DNA of 64,000 nt from Rhodobacteraceae bacterium UBA6213 (GCA_002421605.1 DISJ01000008.1:218506-282505), one strand, 5' to 3'; shown: positions 16,865-25,296, counted from the stretch's first letter. Notes: generated by a model not told the origin, from the sequence alone. Translations and numbers: made by a program.

Positions 16865-16884
16865 CGGTATGCAATCGCATACCG
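16865..16884 (+). promoter_or_regulatory. Perfect palindrome upstream of icd, candidate operator
   Basis: CGGTATGC-AATC-GCATACCG: two perfect 8-base arms around 4 bases, 67 bases before the icd start codon. It is not followed by T residues, so it does not look like a terminator of the upstream gene. Size and symmetry fit a dimeric regulator site (GntR- or LacI-like); the regulator is unknown. Confidence 0.5.
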
Positions 16885-16950
16885 CACTTCCCAATCGCAG
16901 TGTGCTAGGTTATGAGGCTGCAACCGAATCCCCAAACACACGAGGCCCCC

Positions 16951-18165
16951 ATGTCGAAGATCAAGGTAGCGAACCCCGTCGTCGAACTCGATGGCGACGA
17001 AATGACCCGGATCATCTGGGAATTCATCAAGAAAAAGCTGATCCTGCCCTACCTCGACATCGATCTGAAATATTACGACCTCGGGATCGAAGAGCGTGAT
17101 CGCACCAACGACCAGATCACCATCGATTCGGCACATGCGATCCAGAAATACGGCGTCGGCGTGAAATGCGCGACGATCACCCCCGATGAAGCGCGGGTCG
17201 AGGAGTTCGGCCTGAAGCAAATGTGGAAATCGCCGAACGGCACCATCCGCAACATCCTTGGCGGCGTGATTTTTCGTGAGCCGATCATCTGCAAGAACGT
17301 GCCGCGCCTTGTTCCCGGCTGGACCCAACCGATCGTTGTTGGCCGTCACGCCTTTGGCGACCAGTACAAAGCCACCGATTTCCGCTTCCCCGGCGCGGGC
17401 AAGCTGACGCTGAAGTTCGTCGGCGAAGACGGCACCTTGATCGAGCGTGACGTCTATGACGCCCCCGGCGCCGGTGTGGTGATGGGCATGTACAACCTTG
17501 ATGCCAGCATCATCGACTTTGCGCGCTCGTCGATGAACTATGGCTTGCTGAAAGGCTGGCCGGTGTACCTTTCGACCAAGAACACGATCTTGAAAGCCTA
17601 TGACGGCCGCTTCAAGGATCTGTTCCAGAAAGTGTACGAAGAAGAATTTGCCGACCAGTTCAAGGCCAAAGGCATCACCTACGAACACCGCCTGATCGAC
17701 GACATGGTTGCTTCGGCGATGAAATGGTCGGGCGGCTACGTCTGGGCGTGCAAAAACTATGATGGCGACGTGCAATCCGATACCGTGGCGCAGGGCTTTG
17801 GCTCGCTTGGCCTGATGACCTCGGTGCTGATGACCCCCGACGGCAAGATCGTCGAAGCCGAGGCCGCGCACGGCACCGTGACGCGCCACTTCCGTGAACA
17901 CCAGAAGGGCAAGGAAACCTCGACCAACTCGATCGCGTCGATCTACGCGTGGACCGGTGGCCTGAAGCACCGCGCCAAGCTTGACGGCAACGACGCACTG
18001 ATGCGCTTTGCCACCACGCTCGAGCGCGTCACCGTGCAGACGGTCGAAGATGGCTTCATGACCAAAGACCTCGCACTGCTGGTTGGCCCCGAGCAGAAAT
18101 GGCTGAGCACGATCGGCTATCTTGAAAAGGTCGATCAATACCTCAACACCGCGCTGAAAGGCTAA
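16951..18165 (+). CDS. icd: Isocitrate dehydrogenase, NADP-dependent
   Basis: 404 aa from ATG 16951 (GAGG upstream), the size of the homodimeric, eukaryote-like type II enzyme rather than E. coli Icd. Recognisable blocks: VELDGDEMTRIIWEFIK, QMWKSPNGTIRNILGGVIFREPI (substrate-binding Ser/Asn/Arg), CKNYDGDVQSDTVAQGFGSLG (metal-binding Asp residues) and EAEAAHGTVTRHFREH, which contacts NADP. It oxidatively decarboxylates isocitrate to 2-oxoglutarate in the TCA cycle. Transcribed alone, with a palindrome in front and a strong terminator behind, suggesting separate regulation. Confidence 0.96.
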   Translation: MSKIKVANPVVELDGDEMTRIIWEFIKKKLILPYLDIDLKYYDLGIEERDRTNDQITIDSAHAIQKYGVGVKCATITPDEARVEEFGLKQMWKSPNGTIRNILGGVIFREPIICKNVPRLVPGWTQPIVVGRHAFGDQYKATDFRFPGAGKLTLKFVGEDGTLIERDVYDAPGAGVVMGMYNLDASIIDFARSSMNYGLLKGWPVYLSTKNTILKAYDGRFKDLFQKVYEEEFADQFKAKGITYEHRLIDDMVASAMKWSGGYVWACKNYDGDVQSDTVAQGFGSLGLMTSVLMTPDGKIVEAEAAHGTVTRHFREHQKGKETSTNSIASIYAWTGGLKHRAKLDGNDALMRFATTLERVTVQTVEDGFMTKDLALLVGPEQKWLSTIGYLEKVDQYLNTALKG

Positions 18166-18185
18166 GCCCCTCGCGCAAAAAAATC

Positions 18186-18220
18186 AGGGCCGGGCGCTAT
18201 CATGTGCCCGGCCCTTTTTT
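18186..18220 (+). terminator. Rho-independent terminator of icd
   Basis: A 10-bp perfect stem AGGGCCGGGC / GCCCGGCCCT with a 10-base loop, followed by TTTTT; 20 bases after the icd stop. Confidence 0.93.
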
Positions 18221-18346
18221 CATGTGTTGCGCGCGCGGACGGCGCTCATCTATCTACTGCGCAAAATGTCGCAGTTCGCGTTCTTGGCACGGCAACCTGT
18301 GCTTATATGGTGCCTACTGAGCATTACGCGACGAGGAGACCATGCC

Positions 18347-18820
18347 ATGAATTTCACCAAAATCGTTACACTCGCCGCGCTGTCGCTGAGCGTCGCCTTC
18401 GGCAGCGCCCAAGCACAGGGAAAAAAAGACCCGCGCCAGTCGAACATCGAACAGCGTCAGGCATTTTTCAAACTTTTGGGGCTGTATTACGGCCCGCTCA
18501 GCGCCATGAACAAAGGCGACATGCCCTACGATGCCGCTGCGGCCAATGCCGCAGCTGCGAACTTGGCGCTTTTGGTGCAGCTTGACCAAGCGCCGCTTTG
18601 GATGTCCGGGGCTGATCGCAGCTTTGCCGAGACAAGCCTGACGCTGCCCAAAGCCTTTGAGGACGCAGGCGCAATCGACAAGGGCCTGAGCGGCCTTGCA
18701 ACCGCAGTAGCGGCGCTGGCACCGGTCGCGGGTGATGGGCTGGAGCCGATGAAGGCCGCGTTCGCGCCAGTCGGCGGCACCTGCAAAGATTGCCACGACG
18801 CCTACCGTTTCAAGGAATAA
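18347..18820 (+). CDS. Cytochrome c' (class II cytochrome c)
   Basis: 157 aa from ATG 18347 with GAGGAG ten bases upstream. Residues 1-22 form a signal peptide ending SAQA. The mature protein is a four-helix bundle type with a C-terminal haem site CKDCH near residue 148-152, where class II cytochromes carry it, and FKLLGLYYGPLSAMNKG near the N-terminus. The haem is attached in the periplasm. Family members bind NO and CO and are thought to protect against nitrosative stress or to buffer NO in denitrifiers. The chain is of normal length. Single gene. Confidence 0.88.
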   Translation: MNFTKIVTLAALSLSVAFGSAQAQGKKDPRQSNIEQRQAFFKLLGLYYGPLSAMNKGDMPYDAAAANAAAANLALLVQLDQAPLWMSGADRSFAETSLTLPKAFEDAGAIDKGLSGLATAVAALAPVAGDGLEPMKAAFAPVGGTCKDCHDAYRFKE

Positions 18821-18826
18821 GGTGCC

Positions 18827-18858
18827 TGGCACGGCCCGCCAATATCGCGGACCGTGCC
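18827..18858. terminator. Hairpin after the cytochrome c' gene, possible terminator
   Basis: GGCACGG-c-CCGC ... GCGG-a-CCGTGCC, 11 pairs with one mismatch, directly behind the stop codon and between two convergent genes. There is no T run, so it may end transcription weakly or only protect the 3' end. Confidence 0.4.
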
Positions 18859-18865
18859 GACAGCC

Positions 18866-19093
18866 CTACCAGAACTGCCCCTGCTGCACCGGGGGTGCCG
18901 CGCTTGGCGGCAAGCCGACGTCACGCCGCAGATGGTTGCTTATGTTAGCCGAGTCGCGTGGACGCTTTTGCCCGCTGACCAACGCCAATAGCGCCGCGGC
19001 CAACACCCTCCAGGCGCCAAGTTCTTCGATCAACCCGTGCAACTGCCCGGTGTTCACCGCCCCTGTTGGGGCAATACCATTGTGATTTAGCAT
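18866..19093 (-). CDS. Small DUF1127-like protein
   Basis: 75 aa from ATG 19093 (GGGAA upstream; an earlier in-frame start at 19150 is less well placed). The C-terminal part SANISNHLRRDVGLPP resembles the end of DUF1127/YjiS-like small proteins, which carry L(S/T)xHxLRDIGLxP in Rhodobacteraceae; the preceding helix LGAWRVLAAALLALVSGQ is hydrophobic. DUF1127 proteins of alphaproteobacteria include Arg-rich members affecting RNA turnover and phosphate or stress responses, but this one has few arginines, so function is unknown. Monocistronic, convergent with the cytochrome c' gene. Confidence 0.6.
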   Translation of the reverse strand: MLNHNGIAPTGAVNTGQLHGLIEELGAWRVLAAALLALVSGQKRPRDSANISNHLRRDVGLPPSAAPPVQQGQFW

Positions 19094-19181
19094 GATGTTC
19101 CCGGCAACGCTTGTGCGCACCGGCTCCTTTGAATTGCCCGAAAGCCCCATACAAAAGGCAAAGCCTCAAACGTGACGGGGT

Positions 19182-19370
19182 TTATTCGGTCTGGGTTTCA
19201 GGTGGGTTGAGGCCAAACTGGCCCCGGATTGCCTCAGCCGAGCGGGGCGAGAGGCGCGCGGTTTCGCAGTGAAACGGCCGCGCTGCATCCGACCCGCAAA
19301 GAGAGAGCGTAGTAAACTGCCATGTGACGCCTCCCTCATTGAACGTTTCGGATGGCGCGCCAAATGCCAT
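19182..19370 (-). CDS. Putative small protein, unknown
   Basis: 62 aa if it starts at ATG 19370 (MAFGAPSETFNEGGVTWQF...). The frame is open further upstream to 19496, but that part is Cys/Trp-rich and looks non-coding. The segment TTLSLCGSDAARPFHCETARLSPRSAEAI reads like real protein, and codon third positions are GC-rich as in neighbours; no competing ORF on the other strand looks better. No clear ribosome binding site. I do not recognise the family. Confidence 0.4.
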   Translation of the reverse strand: MAFGAPSETFNEGGVTWQFTTLSLCGSDAARPFHCETARLSPRSAEAIRGQFGLNPPETQTE

Positions 19371-19543
19371 AGCTTCGCATTTGCGCCAAGCGCCAGATTT
19401 GGCGGCAAGATACGCGCCCCAACAGATGTGGCAGCGCCGCAACAGTTGCACCGGGCCAGAACCCCTTGCAACTTTGCCATTGCAGAAATATCCCACAAGG
19501 CATCGCAGGTGGGGAAACCCGCGGCCTTATTCGGATGCCCTGC

Positions 19544-20146
19544 ATGAGCGACGCCCAACACCACACGCCGATCGAGGACGCGCAAGGCATCTTTTATGGT
19601 GCTGGCATGGCGGCATTCGCCATTGTCATGCTTACCCAACTCGGCTTTGTCACGGGCCAGACAGCGGGGCTTGCGATTCTGATTTCCTACGCCACGGGCT
19701 GGGGCTTTGGCCCGGTATTCTTTGCGGTCAATTTGCCGTTCTACTGGCTTGGGTATCGGCGCATGGGCTGGCGCTTTACGCTCAAGACCTTTGCGGCGGT
19801 TGGGCTGGTTTCGCTGCTGTCCAGCTACATGCCCCATTGGGTGAGTTTTGCGTATCTGCACCCCGCACTTGGTGCGGTGATGATCGGCTTCATATCGGGC
19901 TCGGCGTTGCTGGCGCTATTTCGCCACGGCGCAAGTCTTGGCGGGGTTGGTATCGTGGCGCTATATCTGCAAGAGCGCGCCGGTTTTCGCGCGGGGTGGA
20001 CGCAGCTGATCTTTGACGCCTGCCTGTTTTCGGTAGCCCTCACGCTGCGCGATGTGCAGACTGTGGCTTGGTCTTTCCTTGGCGCGCTGGTGTTGAATCT
20101 GGTCATCGCCCTCAACCATCGGCGCGACCGTTACATAGCGGCTTGA
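19544..20146 (+). CDS. YitT family membrane protein
   Basis: 200 aa from ATG 19544 (MSDAQHHTPIEDAQG); another ATG nine bases earlier is in frame. About five membrane helices. Family hallmarks are AIVMLTQLGFVTGQTAGLAILISYATGWGFG (TGQ..G loop), FAVNLPFYWLGYRRMG, and GSALLALFRHGASLGGVGIVALYLQE, matching YitT/DUF161 inner-membrane proteins, whose transport or signalling role is undefined. The SMR gene begins two bases after its stop, so the pair is one unit. Confidence 0.82.
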   Translation: MSDAQHHTPIEDAQGIFYGAGMAAFAIVMLTQLGFVTGQTAGLAILISYATGWGFGPVFFAVNLPFYWLGYRRMGWRFTLKTFAAVGLVSLLSSYMPHWVSFAYLHPALGAVMIGFISGSALLALFRHGASLGGVGIVALYLQERAGFRAGWTQLIFDACLFSVALTLRDVQTVAWSFLGALVLNLVIALNHRRDRYIAA

Positions 20147-20148
20147 TC

Positions 20149-20484
20149 ATGCTGGCAACCTATACCTACCTGTTCATCGCGGTCCTTCTGGAAACCTTCG
20201 GTTCGGCCTGTTTGCAGGCCAGCCAGCAATTCACGCGATTCTGGCCTTCGGTCGGGGTTCTGGTGGGCTTTGCGGGGGCTTTCTGGTTTTTCGCGCTGGT
20301 GCTGCGCGTGTTGCCATTGGGCATTACCTATGCGCTCTGGTCGGGCATCGGCATCATTCTGATTGCCCTTTCGGGGCGGCTATTATTTGGGCAGCGCCTT
20401 GATCTGGCAGCGGTGCTGGGACTGGCGCTGATCATCTGCGGTATTCTCGTCATCAACCTGTTTTCGAATTCTGCCACGCATTAG
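20149..20484 (+). CDS. Small multidrug resistance (SMR) family transporter
   Basis: 111 aa, four membrane helices, the standard SMR length. Glu15 in AVLLETFGSACLQAS aligns with the essential Glu14 of EmrE; other family features are WPSVGVLVGFAGAFWFFALVLRVLPLGITYALWSGIGI (GITYALWSG is the diagnostic loop) and ILVINLFS at the end. It would exchange protons for cationic drugs or, in other subtypes, guanidinium compounds or polyamines; the subtype cannot be assigned. Starts directly after the yitT-like stop. Confidence 0.9.
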   Translation: MLATYTYLFIAVLLETFGSACLQASQQFTRFWPSVGVLVGFAGAFWFFALVLRVLPLGITYALWSGIGIILIALSGRLLFGQRLDLAAVLGLALIICGILVINLFSNSATH

Positions 20485-20545
20485 GCTGGCAAAGCGCGCC
20501 GGTATCGACTATGCGGCGAGCCGCAGCATGCAATTGGCGGATCAA

Positions 20546-22363
20546 ATGGACCTTCGCAATATCGCGATCATCGCGCACGTGGACCACGGCAAGACAACCC
20601 TGGTCGACGAGCTACTGAAACAGTCGGGCACCTACCGCGAAAACCAAGCCACGACCGAGCGGGCGATGGATTCGAACGACATCGAGCGCGAGCGCGGTAT
20701 CACGATTCTGGCCAAGGCAACTTCGGTCGAATGGAAGGGCGTGCGTATCAACATCGTCGATACCCCCGGCCACGCCGATTTTGGTGGCGAGGTGGAACGC
20801 ATCCTGAGCATGGTCGATGGCGTGTGCCTGCTGGTCGATGCCGCCGAAGGGCCGATGCCGCAAACGAAATTTGTTACCGCCAAGGCGCTGGCGCTGGGGC
20901 TCAAGCCGATCGTCGTGCTGAACAAGGTCGACAAGGCCGCTGCTGAACCCGACCGCGCGCTGAACGAAGTATTCGACCTGTTCGCCAACCTCGGTGCCAG
21001 CGACGAACAACTCGACTTTCCGCATATTTATGCATCAGGCATAGGTGGTTGGGCGGATATGGAGCTCGACGGGCCGCGCAAGAATCTGTCGGCCCTGTTC
21101 GATCTGATCCTGTCGCATGTCGAGGCGCCGAGCCAAATCGCGCGGCGAGACGAACCGTTCCGCATGCTGGCCACCACGCTTGGGCTTGACCCTTTCATCG
21201 GCCGTATCCTGACGGGCCGGGTTGAAGCGGGCCGCCTGAAGGTGGGTGAAACGCTGAAGGCGCTATCACGCACCGGCGACAAGCTGGAACAGTTCCGCGT
21301 CTCGAAGATCCTCGCGTTTCGTGGCCTCTCGCAAACCGCAATCGACCTTGCCGAGGCCGGCGACATTGTCACGGTTGCAGGCATGTCCAAGGCCAACGTC
21401 GCCGACACGCTCTGCGATCTTTCCGTCGATACCGCCCTGCCCGCGCAGCCGATCGACCCACCGACAATTTCCGTGACCTTCAGCATCAACGACAGCCCGC
21501 TGGCTGGCCGAGATGGCAGCAAGGTGCAAAGCCGTGTGATTCGCGACCGCCTGATGCGCGAGGCGGAATCGAACGTGGCCATCAAGGTTGAAGATACCCC
21601 CTCGGGCGATGCCTTCGTGGTTTCGGGGCGCGGCGAATTGCAAATGGGCGTGTTGATCGAAAACATGCGCCGCGAAGGATTCGAGCTTTCGATTTCGCGC
21701 CCGCGAGTGATTCTGCGCGACATCGACGGGGTCAAACACGAGCCGCTCGAAGAGGTCATCATCGACGTCGATGACGAATATTCCGGCGCAGTGATTGACA
21801 AGTTGACCTCGACCCGAAAGGGCGAGCTGGTCGATATGCGCCCCGCCGGACACGGCAAGACCCGGATCATAGCGCATGTGCCGTCGCGCGGGCTGATCGG
21901 CTATCAGGGCGAGTTCATGACCGACACCCGTGGCAACGGCGTGCTCAACCGCATTTTCCACAGCTGGACCCCGTACCGTGGCCCGATTCAGGGCCGCCGG
22001 CAGGGTGTGCTGGTGTCGATGGAAGCAGGCGTCAGCGTGGCCTTCGCGCTCTGGAACCTCGAAGATCGCGGCAAGATGTTCATCGGCGCGCAGGAACAGG
22101 TTTATGAGGGCATGGTCATCGGCGAACATAGCCGTGACAACGATCTCGACGTGAACCCGCTAAAGGGCAAGAAGTTGACCAACATGCGCGCCTCGGGCAC
22201 TGACGAAGCCGTGCGGCTGACCACGCCAGTGCGCATGAGCCTTGAAGAAGCAATTGCCTATATCGACGACGATGAACTTGTCGAAGTCACGCCCAAGGCG
22301 ATCCGCATGCGTAAACGCTTCCTCGATCCGCACGAACGCAAGCGCGCCGCCAAGGTCAGCTAA
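20546..22363 (+). CDS. typA: Ribosome-associated GTPase TypA/BipA
   Basis: 605 aa from ATG 20546 (MDLRNIAIIAH); an in-frame ATG six codons earlier is possible. GTPase boxes: G1 AHVDHGKTT, G2 RGITI, G3 DTPGHADF, G4 NKVD. Domain II and the EF-G-like domains III and V follow, and the C-terminal unique domain contains KKLTNMRASGTDEAVRL and FLDPHERKR, typical for TypA. It acts at the 70S ribosome and affects ribosome assembly and stress or cold growth. Normal length (about 605-610). A GC-rich imperfect repeat behind the stop may act as terminator. Confidence 0.97.
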   Translation: MDLRNIAIIAHVDHGKTTLVDELLKQSGTYRENQATTERAMDSNDIERERGITILAKATSVEWKGVRINIVDTPGHADFGGEVERILSMVDGVCLLVDAAEGPMPQTKFVTAKALALGLKPIVVLNKVDKAAAEPDRALNEVFDLFANLGASDEQLDFPHIYASGIGGWADMELDGPRKNLSALFDLILSHVEAPSQIARRDEPFRMLATTLGLDPFIGRILTGRVEAGRLKVGETLKALSRTGDKLEQFRVSKILAFRGLSQTAIDLAEAGDIVTVAGMSKANVADTLCDLSVDTALPAQPIDPPTISVTFSINDSPLAGRDGSKVQSRVIRDRLMREAESNVAIKVEDTPSGDAFVVSGRGELQMGVLIENMRREGFELSISRPRVILRDIDGVKHEPLEEVIIDVDDEYSGAVIDKLTSTRKGELVDMRPAGHGKTRIIAHVPSRGLIGYQGEFMTDTRGNGVLNRIFHSWTPYRGPIQGRRQGVLVSMEAGVSVAFALWNLEDRGKMFIGAQEQVYEGMVIGEHSRDNDLDVNPLKGKKLTNMRASGTDEAVRLTTPVRMSLEEAIAYIDDDELVEVTPKAIRMRKRFLDPHERKRAAKVS

Positions 22364-22683
22364 CCACCCTGCCCGTGGTGGCCGCCCGCGCGGCCGCCAC
22401 GGCGCGAAAATGCACCACATCAGCAAGCGACCCCGAGGAGCGAATGGCGCAGCGCCCCCAGCACGCCAAATTTGCCGCTGGGTAGGTAGGGCAAAGAGGT
22501 TGTCATTAACCGCGTGATCTGCTGGGTAATTGGTGCGCGCCTACCGCGCAAGCAGCGCGTCAGTAGCAGTGCCGGATGTGGCCGCCACCCATTTCGCCTG
22601 CGCAACGAGCGATCAGGCGCCGCTCTCATCGCATCTGATGCCACAGAGGCCGGTCTGCGCCGCAAGGGTTGAACTCCTGCAGG
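22364..22683. other. Intergenic region, no supported gene
   Basis: 320 bases between typA (plus) and the convergent DUF815 gene (minus). Its first 40 bases contain GC-rich imperfect inverted repeats (GTGGCC...GGCCGCCAC), probably part of the typA 3' end. A minus ORF with a short readable C-terminus (MTTSLPYLPSGKFGVLG) exists, but it is not supported by a binding site. Confidence 0.5.
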
Positions 22684-23523
22684 TCAGAGCGCCAGCCCGC
22701 GCCGCCCCGCCAGATCGGTGAAATACTGCCACGCAACCCTGCCCGAGCGCGCACCGCGCGTCGCCTGCCATTCGATCGCCTCGGCGCGCAGTGTAGCCGG
22801 GTCGATCTCTAGGCCCCAGGCCGCGCAATAGCCCGCAATCATCGCCAAATATTCATCCTGACCGCAGGGGTGAAAGCCAAGCCAGAGGCCAAAACGGTCT
22901 GAAAGCGAAACCTTTTCCTCAACCGCCTCGGAAGGGTTGATTGCGGTCGAGCGTTCATTCTCGATCATGTCGCGCGGCATCAGGTGGCGCCGGTTCGACG
23001 TGGCATAAAGCAGCACATTGCTCGGGCGCCCCTCGATGCCGCCGTCAAGCACGGCCTTGAGGGATTTGTAGTGCTGATCGTCGGCCGAAAACGAAAGATC
23101 GTCGCAAAATAGCACGAATCGGCGCGGTGCCGCAGCGCGCAACAGCGCCAGAAGCCGTGGCACCGAGGCCAGATCGTCGCGCGCCAGTTCGATCAGCGTA
23201 AGCGCATGTCCGCGCGCCAATACCGCCGCATGCACCGCTTTGACCAGGGACGACTTGCCCATGCCGCGCGCGCCCCAAAGAAGCGCGTTATTGGCCGCGT
23301 GGCCTGCCGCAAATTGCTCGGTATTGGCCAAAAGCGTGTCGCGCGAACGGTCGATACCCACCAACAGCCCCAGATCAATTTGCGCAACCTCCGAAACTGG
23401 TTCCAGCCGGTCAGGACCGGTGTGCCAGACAAAAGCGGAGGCGGCAGTGAAATCGGGCGGTGCTACAGGCGGCGGCGCCAGACGCTCTAGCGCCGCGGCA
23501 ATGCGCTCGAGCGGCTCGCTCAC
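22684..23523 (-). CDS. DUF815-family AAA ATPase
   Basis: 279 aa starting at GTG 23523, which overlaps the tatC stop by four bases. The P-loop is GARGMGKSSLVK (residues ~84-95), Walker B-like FVLFCDDLSFSADD, and a sensor-type ATSNRRHLMPRDM follows, the DUF815 family pattern (LLYGARGTGKSSLVKA...LKxxLDGG...NVLLYATSNRRHLV). Family members are predicted cytoplasmic ATPases whose activity is not known. Its coupling to tatC suggests, without proof, a function in secretion or in the same regulon. Length is normal. Confidence 0.88.
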   Translation of the reverse strand: MSEPLERIAAALERLAPPPVAPPDFTAASAFVWHTGPDRLEPVSEVAQIDLGLLVGIDRSRDTLLANTEQFAAGHAANNALLWGARGMGKSSLVKAVHAAVLARGHALTLIELARDDLASVPRLLALLRAAAPRRFVLFCDDLSFSADDQHYKSLKAVLDGGIEGRPSNVLLYATSNRRHLMPRDMIENERSTAINPSEAVEEKVSLSDRFGLWLGFHPCGQDEYLAMIAGYCAAWGLEIDPATLRAEAIEWQATRGARSGRVAWQYFTDLAGRRGLAL

Positions 23524-24422
23524 TTTTTTGTCTCGTCAGGTGCCGCGGGTGCTTCAGGCTCGTCAGGCTCGTCCTCAACCCAAAGCCCTTCGGCGCGCAG
23601 TTGCGCCTCGCGCTTTTTCTCGATGCGCGTAACGAGGAAGATCGAAACCTCGTAAAGCCCATAAATTACCGTGAAAAGCACGACCTGCGAAATCACGTCG
23701 GGCGGCGTCGCAATCGCGGCCAAAAGCAGGATGCCAACGATCGCATACCGGCGCATCCGCCGTAGCGAATCCGCCGAAACCAGCCCCGCCTTGCCCATCA
23801 GCGTCAGCAGCACCGGCAACTGAAAGCAAAGGCCAAAGGCAAGAATGAACTTGATGGTCAGGCCAAGATATTCCTGCACCGAACCCTGAAACACGATCCC
23901 CGCTTCGGCCAGTGGCACCGCGTCGGCCGCGACGCCTTCGGGCGGAGTCGCCAGAAGCGGGCCCTGCTGGAAGCCGAGAAAGAAGCTGAAAGCCATCGGC
24001 AGGATTATAAAATAGGCAAACGACGCGCCCAAGGCGAACATCGCAGGCGAGGCGACAAGAAACGGCAGCAGCGCGTTCTTTTCCTTGCGGTAAAGGCCCG
24101 GGGCCACAAACCGCCAAAGCTGATAGCCGATAATCGGAAATGCGAGCGAGAAACCGCCAAGGAACGAGATCGAGACTGCTACGAAGAACCCCTCTTGCAG
24201 CTTGATCAGCACCAGGCCGCAGTCTTGACCGCGATCAAACAGCGCTGAACAGATCGGGCGCGTGAGAAAGTTGAAGATTGGGTTCCAGACGGTAAAGCAC
24301 AGCAACATCGCCACGGTGAAGGCGAGAACAGACCAGATCAGGCGCTTGCGTAGCTCGGCCAGATGTTCGATCAGTGGCGCAGCAGAGCCATCGACTTCCT
24401 CGTGGGCGGTGGCTTCGCTCAT
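23520..24422 (-). CDS. tatC: Twin-arginine translocase subunit TatC
   Basis: 300 aa, six membrane helices. The N-terminal LIEHLAELRKRLIWSVLAF is the diagnostic TatC signature, carrying the Glu and Arg needed to read the RR signal peptide. The second conserved block, in the cytoplasmic and periplasmic loops (FLGGFSLAFPIIGYQLWRFVAPGL), is present, followed by GLCFQLPVLLTLMG. It recognises folded Tat substrates in the cytoplasmic membrane. The start overlaps the tatB stop (ATGA). The C-terminus extends ~40 residues in an acidic tail. Confidence 0.96.
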   Translation of the reverse strand: MSEATAHEEVDGSAAPLIEHLAELRKRLIWSVLAFTVAMLLCFTVWNPIFNFLTRPICSALFDRGQDCGLVLIKLQEGFFVAVSISFLGGFSLAFPIIGYQLWRFVAPGLYRKEKNALLPFLVASPAMFALGASFAYFIILPMAFSFFLGFQQGPLLATPPEGVAADAVPLAEAGIVFQGSVQEYLGLTIKFILAFGLCFQLPVLLTLMGKAGLVSADSLRRMRRYAIVGILLLAAIATPPDVISQVVLFTVIYGLYEVSIFLVTRIEKKREAQLRAEGLWVEDEPDEPEAPAAPDETKK

Positions 24423-25033
24423 GCCTTGTCCCCTTCGTTGCCTTTGGTGGCCGCCTTACGCGGGGCCCGCGGGCGCGCAGTCGCCGCAGGCGCGGCCTTG
24501 GCGCTGGCGCTTGCTGGCTTGCTCGTAGTGCTGCTGGCGGGTTTTGCCGCCTTTGGTGGCGTGGCTGCGGCGGGTTTGGCCACCGCCGCGGCTTTCGGTG
24601 TGGCACTGACCGGCGCGGAACCGGCTGATGTGGCTGCGGCAGGTGTCGCTGCGGCAGGCGTGGTTGCGGCGGGTGTCGCTGCGGCAGGTGTAGTCGCTGC
24701 AGGCGCTGCGATCTTGGGGTCAGGCAATGGGCCGGGTTTATAGCCGCCCTTCAGCTTGGGGTCCCATTTCTCAAAAGCAGAGGCAGCGTCTTCCAGCGCA
24801 TCAAGCCCGAGCGCCTTTTTCGAGGTCATGCCCTTCAGGTCGTCAGCAGTTTCCTTCAGCCCGGTGGACTTTGCCGCATCTTCCATTGCACGCGAAAACT
24901 CGCGCGCCATGCTGCGTGCCTTCGCAGTAAAGCGGCCAAGTGTGTGGAACATGCCGGGCAGGTCCTTGGGGCCGACCACGATCAGCGCCACAACGCCAAT
25001 CACAAGCAATTCGCTGCCGCCGATGTCAAACAT
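24419..25033 (-). CDS. tatB: Twin-arginine translocase subunit TatB with Ala/Pro/Thr-rich tail
   Basis: 204 aa. The N-terminal membrane helix MFDIGGSELLVIGVVALIVVGPKDLP (Glu8 and the GPKDLP hinge) and the amphipathic helix GMFHTLGRFTAKARSMAREF are typical TatB. Residues ~105-204 are a low-complexity Ala/Pro/Thr/Lys tail with repeated AATTPAAATPA units, dispensable in most TatB proteins and probably disordered. It forms the TatBC receptor complex. It sits 41 bases after tatA and overlaps tatC by four bases. Confidence 0.93.
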   Translation of the reverse strand: MFDIGGSELLVIGVVALIVVGPKDLPGMFHTLGRFTAKARSMAREFSRAMEDAAKSTGLKETADDLKGMTSKKALGLDALEDAASAFEKWDPKLKGGYKPGPLPDPKIAAPAATTPAAATPAATTPAAATPAAATSAGSAPVSATPKAAAVAKPAAATPPKAAKPASSTTSKPASASAKAAPAATARPRAPRKAATKGNEGDKA

Positions 25034-25074
25034 CCTGCCCCGACCTCCGCACCGCTACGCCGATATGCCCGCGT

Positions 25075-25296
25075 TCAGACTTTGTCTTTTGGCTTTTCGG
25101 CCTCAGGCGTCACGTCGAGCGCCTCATCCGAAGCGGCTTTCTCGATCTCCGCGCTGCCTTCTTTGATGCCGCGCTTGAACGAAGTGATGCCTTTGCCGAC
25201 CTCGCCCATCAACGACGAGATCTTGCCGCGCCCGAACAGCACCAGCACGACCACCGCTATAAGCAAAAGCCCCAAGGGGCCGATATTGTTGAACAT
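25075..25296 (-). CDS. tatA: Twin-arginine translocase subunit TatA
   Basis: 73 aa from ATG 25296, preceded by GGAGGA nine bases upstream. N-terminal helix NIGPLGLLLIAVVVLVLFG, the FGRGKI hinge, then amphipathic MGEVGKGITSFKRGIKEG and a short acidic tail with EAEKPKDKV. This is the pore-forming TatA subunit, first gene of tatA-tatB-tatC-DUF815. The region 25297-25460 upstream separates it from the divergent marC gene. Confidence 0.94.
   Translation of the reverse strand: MFNNIGPLGLLLIAVVVLVLFGRGKISSLMGEVGKGITSFKRGIKEGSAEIEKAASDEALDVTPEAEKPKDKV

Noticed and set aside
16540..18138. Long minus-strand ORF of 532 codons opposite the HD gene and icd
   Set aside because: Both plus-strand genes have complete motif sets. 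The minus frame is an antisense shadow typical for GC-rich DNA.
21266..22129. Minus-strand ORF within typA
   Set aside because: typA is unambiguous on the plus strand; the antisense frame has no recognisable motif.
22364..22683. tRNA or small RNA gene in the typA-DUF815 gap
   Set aside because: No cloverleaf, no TTCGAATC-type T arm and no clear promoter-terminator pair were found.
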